The position numbers and the translations under genes are program-made. The notes below the pieces were generated by a model. It worked only from the letters and a program-made list of their open reading frames with translations. It was not told the DNA's origin and ran no database searches. A stretch of 64,000 nucleotides of DNA from Polydactylus sextarius (Eukaryota > Chordata > Actinopteri > Polynemidae), in NCBI GenBank assembly GCA_016801845.1, contig CM028910.1:8750629-8814628 (forward strand). Direction: 5' to 3'. This document shows, piece by piece, positions 55,749 through 64,000 of the stretch (positions within the stretch are counted from its first letter, which is position 1; each line of letters starts with the position of its first letter).

Positions 55749-58700
55749 ACACACACACACGTATATGTCATTTTATGTGTATTTAAGGGAGTTCATTTTT
55801 AGTTAACTATTAAATTTTATTCACAAAACACTAATGTAGATTATACATTGTGTATGTTAATATCCTCTGTCTCTGCATAAATACTGTATGAATTCTTCAT
55901 GTATGTATGCAAAGGTGGAATGTTTGTTCTAGCTTGTTGTTAACAGATTAATTCCTAGTGGCTTTCTACCTCACTTAGCGCTGCTTCTCTGCCAGCCTCA
56001 CACTCCAGCACTCTCTGCTTCAGAGTAAAAGCCTCGCGACGCGCCTCCTCCTCCTTCTGCTCCTCCTGACAAATTCGAGCCTGCAGCTCTCGCAGCTCCT
56101 TTCTCTGCTGGCCGTTCTCGCCTTCAAGGATCTTTACCTGCTCAGTTTAACATAGCACAAACTGTTTGAAAGTAACCCTGTATTTAAAATAAATCAAGCA
56201 GAAAGCCGTGACCTCAACAGTCTTTCACCTGTCTACGCAGCTCCTGCAGCTCTCTTCGTGCATGCAGCCGAGACTTCTCCAGCTCTCTCATACTGCTGCG
56301 TAAAGTGGTTGCCTCTTGGTCCATGGAGCTCCTGCATTCTTCTAAGATGGACACTTTCTGTTCCCGCTCCTCCACAGCTCGTCTCAGGCTGGATAAGATT
56401 TGTCTCACATTAACAAGACAGAAAATATCACAAAGCGATTGTTGCTAGAAGACAATAACAGCAGGATTAACAGTAAAATGTGACAGCTGTACCTGTTGTT
56501 GTCACTCTCTGTTCTCTTGATGAAATCTCTGAGCTCCTGGTTAGAGGCTTGGATGGCCTCTTTCTCTCTGGTCTCATCACCCAACAGCCTTCTCAAGTCC
56601 AGAACTTCTTTTCGTTGCTTGTCCCGCTCCTGTGCACACTCCTGAAGTTCTCTGTGAGCCTCAATCAGCTCCTTACATCCTTTTGCGAATCCTTCCTCTG
56701 CCTCCCGCAGCTGCCAACGAAGGCCTTTTAACTTCACACCCACATTAAGACGCAGAATAAAAAGCATGATATCATGTCAATGAGGGTAAATTAGAAAGTC
56801 TTTAAATGACAGTAAACCCATTAAAGCACTTTGTAACATAAGTTTTGAATGGTTTTGAGCACATAAATCTATTTATTTATTTATTACTTTCTTTCATTAT
56901 TCATTAATGGATAAACTCCCATATGGAAATAGGAAGTTTTTTCTTTTTGATCCCAGTTTCTTGATTGGTTCTCAACCCAATTTGGAATTTATTTGAAGAT
57001 ATCAATTTCAAATGGATAGAAACATATTTTATAAGGATTTAATAAGCCTAACACTGCTTTTAAAACCTGTCTGTTTTCAATATAAAGTCAATAAAAACAT
57101 CCAAAAGACACAAGATTCTTTTCTTCTTCTTCTTCAATCAGGCTGTTATGTACAATACATCAAAAGCTCAAACACATGTGTGTAATAATCCAGACTGAAT
57201 CGGAAAAAATCCTTCAGTAACTGATTTTGGATCAGATAATGCATTAAGGCTTCTTTGTTTGAAAGCTGAGCCACAGCATCTCCTGTTCTAAGTGCTGTGT
57301 GCACAGTCTCAGGATACTGTATGCCCAATATTCTTTTTTATGGCAACATGTGTGTACTGGGAGAAATAGGGAGGACAGGGCTTATCTGGGCATGGATAAG
57401 AGCCAGTTGGGCCTACAGCCAGGTGCTGTCTCTTCCCATCTCCTCACTGTAGCTCGCAGTGTAAAGAATCCAAAGAGAGCAACATGATAAACAGCAGCCC
57501 CGCTGAGGTGGTGGGAAGGAGGGGGACAGGGGTTGAGGAGGGAGGATGAGGACCAGGATGAGGAGAAGGAGGAGTGTTATGTTCAGAGGCCACACAAGAT
57601 GGTCCTTTCTCATAAACTCTAATGTGAGAAAAAACAAGCCAGTGCTGATCTGGACAATTATACTTTATTTTATCTGATTTTTTGGGGTGGAGAGTGGAGG
57701 AGAAGGGCCGAGAATATGAGGGCAGCAGTGTTGTGTTATATGGATGAGAGAGGGGGACTCGGAGTCCCAGTGGAGCCAGCTCTCGCTGCTGCAAGGGAGA
57801 AAATAAACACTCCCCCACTGGCTTATTTACACAAGGGGTTAACTCAAACTTTGATTTCATATTATGGTACCAGGGACCGTATCCTCCCCCTCTGGTTCTC
57901 CCTTTTCCTCTTGATTCCTTCCTCTCGCTTTTCTCCAACTCTGTCACACACTCTCGCTCCTGCTTTGTCACTGTCTGACATGAAAATCCTGAGATAGGAT
58001 TAGTGAAAATAATCAAACAAGGAAATGAGCAGGGGGTGGCAGCCAAATATGACAGTGTCACTGAAGCCTGACTTAAAATATGGTACTAGGGAGGGCTGTC
58101 CAAACCTCAAAACTCTTCTGCTCTGGCTCCACACAACCTCATTCACTATACTTTGACAGGACTAAGGAGACAGAGTGAAGACATGATGCTGCCTTTTTAT
58201 TGAAACCAAAAAGTCCCACACAGATAAACAACCCACTTTTCCAGGAAAACCAGGCTTTTAAATCAAGAAATGGTGAGGCCCTCACAACTCTGCAGTTACA
58301 TCTTAATGAGGTGACTGTGAGCTTGTTATTTCACTAAAATGCCCAGCGACCCTGCGCCTGGAATCGTGACCTCAAGCAACCCCAAGACTTGAGATTTACA
58401 GCCCTCATTTGGCTTGGAGTGGTATGTCGCTGTGCCAAAATTATAGCCTAATTGCACTTTTATGTTTATATTAAGGTCAGTGGAACTAAATTTTCTTCCA
58501 GTAGACTTGACAGGAAAAAGACAGAAAAGGAGAGCTGAGCAAGAGTCTTGAGGGTGAACACCACTTCTCCTTGTAGGATTTGGCCCTGCAGACTCTGCAC
58601 CTGATGGCACCCTGATGCTAGTAAAGCTCTGTGGCACCGGTCAGTATCAACAGAGAGCTTTAGTAAATGGCACTCCTTTACCATGGTGAAAATAGGTGGA

Positions 58701-61700
58701 AACTCCCCCTCACGCTACAGGCAGATTTCTCATCCTACGCCAGTCTAAACAAGCCTGTAATTTCCTATCCATTTCAGTGATCCTACTGTACAAACAAAAT
58801 GTATTATGAGGTTTGTAAGTTCAACCTTATACGTATTATGATTTGTTTTTATTTGTCTGTTGAAATCAAGATCCTACTTTTCTTACATTAGTCTTGTGTG
58901 AGTCATAATTGCAAAATACACTATACTGTTCTACACTGGTGCCACTAAGAGCATGATGTTCTCACCTCCTGCTGAGCATCTTCTCGCTGTTGGTTCAACT
59001 CCCTGATCTGCTCAGTTAGACTCCTCTTAGTGTTCTCATGAGAGTTCAAAGACTCTTCAAACTGAGTGCGTAAATCTTGCAGCTCAGACTGACGGACAGC
59101 CATTGCATTCTGGAACACAGAGGTACGTGAATCAATTGGCTGCGATATATATGTAGAACAAGAAAAGTAATCAGAGGTAACATGAGCCTGCCATATATTA
59201 CCTTATCCTGCTCCTGTTTGCTAAGTGCCTCCCTCTGCGTGCGCTCCAGCTCCATGTTTGCAGTGGCCAAGTCCTGCTGCAGGGCTGTGAGCTTCTCCAT
59301 GAGGGCAGCCTTTTCTGCCTCTTTCTGGGACAAAGCCTGGTTACGATACAATGTCAAGTTCAGGGTCATTTATATATAGCTCACAAAAAGAGGTTAGTTT
59401 GACCAGGGGGACTTGGTCTCTGGCAGGACAGATGGCTTTTGATGGTTCAGCACTGGAAACTTTCATGACAGAACTTCAGATAATGGTGCTGAGAGTGCTT
59501 TAACTCTTGGGCTACCCTAATACCCTAATCTAAAAAACAATCACACACCAATAAAGATAAGTGCACACACCTGCTGTTTTTCACTCTCAGCCTGCAAGAG
59601 GCTTTGGTTGAAGTCCTGCTGCAGCCTGGCCAGCTCCTCTCGCACCTGCTGCAGCTCCTGCTGGCTGTGCACGCGCAGCTCCTCACACTGTCGGCGCAGC
59701 TGCTCCTCAGCCTGCTCCCGCTGAACTGTCAGCTCTGCATACTGCTGCTCCTATCAACCATCAAACATACACATATATACAGTAAATGAAAACCTTAAGC
59801 ATCTAATGTGATTATGTCAGAGCCTTAAGTTGTATTGTACCTTTTGTCTGTGTTCAGATTGTAGCTCCTCTCTGTGAATTTGCTCTTTGTTTTTCAGGGT
59901 CAGCAGGGCACTCCTCTCCAACTCAGCCAGCTTTTCCACCAACTTACTCTGCTCTTGTGCAGCTTTTGAAAACTGATGTTCAGCATCCACACGCATGCGA
60001 GCGGCATCACCTGGACAGTCAAATGAATCCATATCCAATCCAGAATCTCACACTTTAATAAATGGAGACATTTATTACTCATGAAAGATGGCTCAAGATC
60101 AGCAACATTTTATTTGGAGTTTTATTTATAGGGGATACTCATCCATGCGTTTGTGTGGAGTATGCTAGCTTAACACCACTTATCTGATCCATATGTTTTG
60201 TACGGAGTGGTGGGACCCTGGTCAGCTGAGAAAGCAGCTCCAGTGATCCTGTAGCCCAGCTGCAGCAGAGCTCACAGCTGAAATATGGATCTCTAGTGGG
60301 CTGTTGGAAAGGCTTCATGGCCATGGGGTTTGGCATAGAGGACAGTGGGGTCTCTGAGGGAGGGGACTACTCACGCGTCAAGGCCTCGTTAGCCAGGATC
60401 AAACCACGCCTCTCCCCCTCCATCCTGGTGCACTCAGCCTCAAGAGACGAGGCAAGCTCCTGGCTCTCAAACAGAGCTGTCTCCAGGGACTCCTTCTCTG
60501 CTCTGGAACACAGCGGTAAAGTAGTTTGAGCTCTGAAAAAAGACCTTTGAACCACTAGGTGTAGAAGGTCATAAAATCCAATGATCCATCATGAGCATAG
60601 TTTCCAAATAAAACCATGTTACTTAAAGACTCTTGTTACATGAGACTGACTGTGCTTTAGAAAATAAAATATGCTTAAAAAGTCAAAATGACCTTAAATA
60701 CACACTGGCAGTTGGTCTGACTTAAACAAACACACACACCGGATTGTTTATGATGTTTTTAAAGACACTGGACTGACTTACATTCATTCCATACACTCTT
60801 AACCTCACCATAACCATAGCTGGTACATGCCTAAGCCCAACCCTGACAATTGAAGTCAACAACAATTTCACTGTAGCTCGTGTTACCGTAGAAAACATAC
60901 TGGGAAAACTGGTTTTAAAACTGAAATTGGTCCCAAAGATTTTAGAGGTCAGACCACACAAACAAATACACACACACATAGACAAAGTGCTGTCAGACCT
61001 AAATGCAACCAGCTCCTGCGTGAGACCACAAGCCTTTCGGTCAGCGGAGTTTAGCTTGACATCCAGAGCAGCCTTGTCCTTGGCCAGCTCCTCCCTGTCA
61101 TGGGTAGCTCTCTTTAGGGCTGTGGTCTGTGTCTCAAGCTCCTTCCTGCACGCACACAGCTCCTCTGACAGCGTCTGCATCTGCCTGTTGACCTGGAGAC
61201 GACACACACAAATAAGATTTTTTTTTTTTTTTTTTTTAAATCAAGCAATTAAATTATTCGTTTTCCTTCAATCTGAAAATAAAAAGGACTAAACAGTACA
61301 TAATTATATGCATTAATATATAGCATAACATTTCACCACAAAATTATGGGAAACTAATCTTTCATTACAAGGAGCATAAGCAGCTAAAGGAACGGGGATA
61401 TGTATGTGTTGGATTCAGAATGAACCACCCAGCCTCTACTTTTCATTCAGCCACATTTGGTGCACTAATATTGAACTCTATATAGCTCTTTCTGCTCTTA
61501 TGAAGCATAAATTAAACAAACTTTACATGATTCATGACAGCGTATAAGAACTGCAGGCCCATAACAAATGCTCTGCCTAAAGCAAAACAAAAATGATTTG
61601 TGGGGTTATGATTGTTTTTCCAATTACCACTTAAATCACTATGACACACCAGAGGACCTATATCTAGCAACAAAAATAATGAACTCTGCAAGTGTGCAGC

Positions 61701-64000
61701 TCATGTGGAACTTGTTGAATTTTATTCAACACTTGGTAAACTCCAAGAACAGATTAATGTCTGAGAGTACTGAGGTGAGGATTCTCATGGGAATCTTTTC
61801 TATAAATTCACTGAATACAGTTTTCTATGGAAATTGCACTTAAATGAAAACATGAAAGATTTGCACATTAATGGCTAACAGCTATGACAGGTTTAAATGT
61901 GATTTAAAGGAACAGTTCAAAATGTTTATTTGCTTTCTTTCTGTGAGTTAAATGAGAAAATCAACACCATTTTCATTTGTGCGTGCTAAATATGGAGCTT
62001 GAACCAGTGGGTCCTTACTTAACATATGATAAAGACTGGAAGCACAGGCAGCCTGGTTTGACGGTAAGTCAGCCTACTGCATCTCTAAACCTCACAAATT
62101 AACACATTATATCTTGTTTGTTTATTCAAAAACACAAAAACCGAAGTGTAGAAACAACATGGTGTGGTTTTATGGGGGTTACATGCGCAAACTATTTCTT
62201 GGCTTGGCCAATGACATCCTGAAATCTCTGCTGCCTGCCTGGCAACCTCCCTGTGACAACAAGACTCCACTGGCTCAGCCAAGAAGTAGTTCCAGCTCCT
62301 AACACCCTGTAAAACCACAACTTGTAATTTTTACATAATGTGCAGATTAAACAAATGAGATACAATGTGTTACTTAGTGAGTTTTAAGGGTGCTGGAAGG
62401 TAGAGGTTTCCTCCTGCTTCCAATCTTAAGCCAAGTCTTTCCCTCAGAAAGAAAGGGTCAATCTTTTCTTTTATGGGTTACTCTTCTGGTGTAACACAAC
62501 CTTAATGTTCCGCTTTGAAACAGGATAGATGTTTACTATCATACATGTCTAAATGACCTGTTGTTTCCCCTGATGTACTGAGTCTCTAAGGCCAGTTAGC
62601 GCCAGTTGGGCCCCTGCAACTTCTCATATTTCACTGCAACAGAATGTTTAAAAAGCAACAATCGCAGTTATTTAATTTTCAACCAAACTAAAATGAACTC
62701 ACACTAACTAAATATTAGCACGTGATGTCTTTCAGCCGCTCCTTAGGTAAATATTAAAGTGGATGAATTACACCAATGTTATGGATGTGAGTAGCGCCCA
62801 ATAAGGAGATGACACATGAGCTCAGTGCAACAGGGGCCAATCTAGGGCTTGTTTTATACTCAGCTGATTTATTTTTACAGATAAGCTATCTAAAAATGTT
62901 TGGATGGAATTTGTCAAATTGTTTAGGTTTGTTATATTCTAACTGAGATCAACACAAACATCCCAGTTTCCAAGTCAGAACAGATAATAAAACAGAAGAG
63001 GATTCTTTTCATTCTTTAGGGGACGAAACAGGGAAATCTGGAACTGCTGAGGAAAAAATGGGAATACTTTAAGTGTTAATTTATTGGCTCTCACTAAATC
63101 CCCACTGGATATTATATGCCTATCTATTTATCTTTTCCACTTCACATTTACTCATGAAGATCCCTTGCTTGTTATGTCCCAAGTTAATCATAAAACACAG
63201 AGACTGCTCTCCATATCCCATTTGAAAGAAAAAACCATGGCAGATGTCGATATCACCAATACATTTTAATGTGACAACAAGCTCCGTGAACCTGCTGAAA
63301 GCTATTAATAATATTAACTCTCTGAGGCAGTGGGAGCTGAGAGATTGGAGGCTGAAGTGTGTGAATGGCTGGGGGTCCCTGACCTGAGAGTGCTGCTCCT
63401 GGGCCTGAGCGTTCTCCTTTTGCAGCAGACTCAGCTCTGTTTCTAGCTTCTGGCAGAGATTCTGCAAGTGGCTGTGGGAGCTCTCCAGGGCTTGTTTCTC
63501 AGCAAGCAGATTCATCATTTGCTGCTGCAACCGTGTTGTTTCTTCCCTGGCTGCTGTCCGCTCCACCTCAACTTCCCGTCTACGCTCACCCAGCTCTGCC
63601 TTCTCACCTTCTGTCTAGAAAGGAAACAAAATATTTAGTTTATGTTCTGTTCAACTCTGCCTTTCATCAACATCACAGGGCAACTGCTCGCCTACTGACC
63701 TGCAGCAGAATACGATTGAGTTCAACCTTGTCTTTGGCTAAGCCTTCGTTGAGAGCAGCCATTTTGGCCAGAGAATCTTTAAGGGCAGCCTCTTGATTCT
63801 GCAGTTTGGTGAGAGCTAACTCCTGCGCAGCACTCTGAGACTCCATCTATGGAGTACATCATAAATATTAGAGGGATTTAAACCACAAAGGAAGAATACA
63901 TTAATCCAGATAAGGCAGTCTACCTTGCTGAGAGCCAGAGCGAGGCTGGCCTTATCATCCTCCAACACCTCTTTCTGCAGTGTGATTTGACTCAGATTCT
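50340..64000 (-). CDS. crocc2: Crocc2, ciliary rootlet coiled-coil protein (rootletin family), C-terminal part
   Basis: Long coiled-coil structural protein of the ciliary rootlet, the fibre that anchors the basal body. Twenty-two exons in the window give 3977 nt (about 1324 residues) in one frame ending at TAG 50340-50342; the N-terminus lies beyond 64000. Almost every exon is heptad-rich and high in Glu, Gln, Lys, Arg and Leu. One break in the coil is a basic Ser/Pro segment (RTVGIGHTRLSNAPGSRKRS, exon 54493-54877), which rootletin also has. Landmarks recalled from human rootletin match: LETREKAHRQRVKCLEEQV near the C-terminus (human LEARERAHRQRVRGLEEQV), TLEGELQRAQL, and KDKSTLRKTLEKV. The paralogue call (crocc2 rather than crocc) rests on position directly upstream of sned1 in the same orientation, as in human. 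The family is near certain; the paralogue is likely. Confidence 0.9.
50535..50714 (-). CDS. crocc2: crocc2 penultimate exon
   Basis: 60 codons, phase 0/0. Encodes AQISQLEHSHAQHLLEVTAR and ALETREKAHRQRVKCLEEQ, the best-conserved C-terminal rootletin block. Confidence 0.95.
50963..51094 (-). CDS. crocc2: crocc2 exon, coiled coil
   Basis: 44 codons, phase 0/0. Encodes VEMERLRREEEAEAAAREKE and LSEKLDEVQTIQ. Confidence 0.93.
51095..52064 (-). other. crocc2: crocc2 intron with LINE fragment
   Basis: Non-coding for crocc2. About half of it is an old non-LTR retrotransposon remnant on the plus strand (51380-51930). Confidence 0.75.
51380..51930 (+). mobile_element. Non-LTR retrotransposon (L2/CR1-type) 3' fragment
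   Basis: The plus-strand frame from about 51373 to 51621 reads LVQNVAARLLTNTKRITSV then CRIDFKMILIAFKAICGL and ILDLLPHI, the recognisable end of an L2/CR1/Rex-type ORF2. It is followed by an untranslated stretch ending near TGTTTTTGTAAAGTGC, as in such 3' tails. Missing blocks and a truncated 5' side show it is dead. Confidence 0.8.
52065..52265 (-). CDS. crocc2: crocc2 exon, coiled coil
   Basis: 67 codons, phase 0/0. Encodes SLKQRQRAEQQAQGSSQQLQ and RLSKDKSTLRKTLEK. Confidence 0.93.
52353..52502 (-). CDS. crocc2: crocc2 exon, coiled coil
   Basis: 50 codons, phase 0/0. Encodes ERLDKTRDALSETKRLNHML and SDLDKHNRTLKE. Confidence 0.93.
52503..53169 (-). other. crocc2: crocc2 intron
   Basis: Non-coding; nothing recognised. 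Confidence 0.7.
53170..53610 (-). CDS. crocc2: crocc2 largest exon, coiled coil
   Basis: 147 codons, phase 0/0. Encodes DKLELLQDAESRSNVEQRKL, CTLEGELQRAQLRAAELDAE and QLQRALAASEQDRRLLQ, aligned with human rootletin. Confidence 0.95.
53703..53866 (-). CDS. crocc2: crocc2 exon, coiled coil
   Basis: Phase 1 in, phase 0 out. Encodes KREMAERLHEVHTSLSLQEE and LRTCLQTAEAESRGLQ. Confidence 0.92.
53956..54076 (-). CDS. crocc2: crocc2 exon, coiled coil
   Basis: Phase 0 in, phase 1 out. Encodes DEAQAQIVSLNQQVTALEGS and LQKSLKESEQ. Confidence 0.92.
54274..54404 (-). CDS. crocc2: crocc2 exon: acidic segment back into coil
   Basis: Phase 1 in, phase 0 out. Encodes GESVRDGSVLSLSRGEDEEL then DTIHAALQEVQQELREAQRE, equivalent to human VRGALREFLQELRSAQRE. 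Confidence 0.92.
54493..54877 (-). CDS. crocc2: crocc2 exon with the Ser/Arg/Pro break in the coil
   Basis: 128 codons, phase 0 in, phase 1 out. The coil VAGLQRRLVEMETVEQQS through LEEQLGSANAKRKDLEL gives way to YSALRRTVGIGHTRL and the basic SRKRSPSPWRRH, the rootletin-specific hinge. Confidence 0.93.
54878..55969 (-). other. crocc2: crocc2 intron with microsatellite
   Basis: AT-rich, contains the (CA)n run at 55702-55760. No exon found. Confidence 0.75.
55702..55760. repeat. (CA)n microsatellite
   Basis: About 29 CA units with one interruption (CCCA) in a crocc2 intron. Confidence 0.97.
55970..56137 (-). CDS. crocc2: crocc2 exon, coiled coil
   Basis: 56 codons, phase 0/0. Encodes VKILEGENGQQRKELRELQA and LECEAGREAALSE. 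Confidence 0.93.
56229..56403 (-). CDS. crocc2: crocc2 exon, coiled coil
   Basis: Phase 2 in, phase 0 out. Encodes QILSSLRRAVEEREQKVSIL and ARRELQELRRQ. Confidence 0.88.
56493..56731 (-). CDS. crocc2: crocc2 exon, coiled coil
   Basis: Phase 0 in, phase 2 out. Encodes LKGLRWQLREAEEGFAKGCK and ELRDFIKRTESDNN. The acceptor (gtgaag) has a poor pyrimidine tract but is the only AG available in that stretch. Confidence 0.87.
56732..58965 (-). other. crocc2: crocc2 intron (2.2 kb)
   Basis: Non-coding. The middle (57480-57980) is richer in G and C with purine-rich runs and gives a long but non-ATG minus-strand open frame without family features. Confidence 0.7.
58966..59109 (-). CDS. crocc2: crocc2 exon, coiled coil
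   Basis: 48 codons, phase 0/0. Encodes NAMAVRQSELQDLRTQFEES and LNQQREDAQQE. Confidence 0.93.
59202..59336 (-). CDS. crocc2: crocc2 exon, coiled coil
   Basis: 45 codons, phase 0/0. Encodes ALSQKEAEKAALMEKLTALQ and ALSKQEQDK. Confidence 0.93.
59571..59750 (-). CDS. crocc2: crocc2 exon, coiled coil
   Basis: 60 codons, phase 0/0. Encodes EQQYAELTVQREQAEEQLRR and SLLQAESEKQQ. Confidence 0.93.
59841..60010 (-). CDS. crocc2: crocc2 exon, coiled coil
   Basis: Phase 1 in, phase 0 out. Encodes DAARMRVDAEHQFSKAAQEQ and LQSEHRQK. Confidence 0.92.
60375..60502 (-). CDS. crocc2: crocc2 exon, coiled coil
   Basis: Phase 2 in, phase 1 out. Encodes AEKESLETALFESQELASSL and GLILANEALT. Confidence 0.92.
60999..61192 (-). 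CDS. crocc2: crocc2 exon, coiled coil
   Basis: Phase 0 in, phase 2 out. Encodes VNRQMQTLSEELCACRKELE and LNSADRKACGLTQELVAF. Confidence 0.92.
61193..63383 (-). other. crocc2: crocc2 intron (2.2 kb)
   Basis: Non-coding. It contains a T-tract (about 61219-61237) and a teleost repeat (61903-62335). No exon seen. Confidence 0.75.
61903..62335 (-). repeat. Teleost interspersed repeat with a terminal hairpin
   Basis: On the minus strand it carries TGGAGTCTTGTTGTCACAGG, GGTTGCCAGGCAGGCAGCAG, CATGTAACCCCCATAAAACC and CCAGTCTTTATCATATG, in the order of an abundant fish repeat I recall. TTTCTTGGCTTGGCC (from 62191) and GGCTCAGCCAAGAAGT (from 62273) are inverted to each other. Confidence 0.65.
63384..63614 (-). 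CDS. crocc2: crocc2 exon, coiled coil
   Basis: 77 codons, phase 0/0, from TEGEKAELGERRREVEVER to QKENAQAQEQHSQ. Acceptor ttctag, donor gtcagg. Confidence 0.93.
63700..63846 (-). CDS. crocc2: crocc2 exon, coiled coil
   Basis: 49 codons, phase 0/0. Encodes MESQSAAQELALTKLQNQEA and ALNEGLAKDKVELNRILLQ. The leading ATG is internal, not a start. Confidence 0.92.
63924..64000 (-). CDS. crocc2: crocc2 exon (cut by window end)
   Basis: Coding runs to the right edge. Encodes NLSQITLQKEVLEDDKASLA and LALSK, strongly rootletin-like. Donor gtagac, phase 0. Confidence 0.9.

Noticed and set aside
57444..58061. 205-residue minus-strand open frame in a crocc2 intron
   Set aside because: It begins with GTG rather than ATG, has no splice-flanked or family features, is rich in Pro, Ser and Leu from a purine-biased stretch, and lies inside an intron between well-phased coil exons.
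1..64000. tRNA genes, rRNA, CRISPR arrays, bacterial operons
   Set aside because: No array of spaced direct repeats or intact cloverleaf was seen; the tRNA-like box at 9685 belongs to a decayed SINE-like repeat.

Overview
The window is nuclear DNA from a ray-finned (teleost) fish. Short GT-AG bounded exons with conserved vertebrate protein modules are spread through AT-rich introns, with (CA)n microsatellites and several interspersed repeats that look like known teleost families. There is no bacterial or viral gene layout and no operon. Almost every short open frame outside the listed exons is chance. Gene names rest on protein similarity recalled from family knowledge plus gene order; no database was searched.

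Three genes lie head to tail, all on the minus strand. From right to left these are crocc2 (rootletin family; 22 coding exons in the window from >64000 down to its stop at 50340; the N-terminal part is outside), sned1 (complete, 32 coding exons, ATG at 48567 to stop at 26462, about 1395 residues) and ryk (5' half, 8 coding exons, ATG at 23538 down to 713; the kinase exons lie beyond the left edge). For each gene every splice site was read by eye and the intron phases were checked; the joined frames stay open. The one place needing a choice is sned1 exon 22/23, where only the downstream of two donors keeps the frame.

Layout: 1-23538 ryk (13 kb first intron, 10339-23321); 23539-24060 ryk 5' UTR and promoter area; 24061-25640 intergenic with one teleost repeat; 25640-48567 sned1; 48568-50339 spacer and crocc2 3' UTR; 50340-64000 crocc2. 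As I recall the human map, CROCC2 lies directly upstream of SNED1 in the same orientation on 2q37, so that pair appears conserved. RYK next to SNED1 is not the human order.

Roles: Ryk is a single-pass Wnt co-receptor with an extracellular WIF domain. Sned1 is a secreted matrix glycoprotein (NIDO, EGF repeats, sushi, three FN3 domains). Crocc2 is a long coiled-coil protein of the ciliary rootlet type. Nothing indicates a shared pathway. I found no clear new biological system. The main points are the sned1 exon 22/23 splice ambiguity, a 12-nt micro-exon, altered integrin motifs, a nested pair of MITEs, and a candidate TCF/LEF-bearing enhancer in a sned1 intron.
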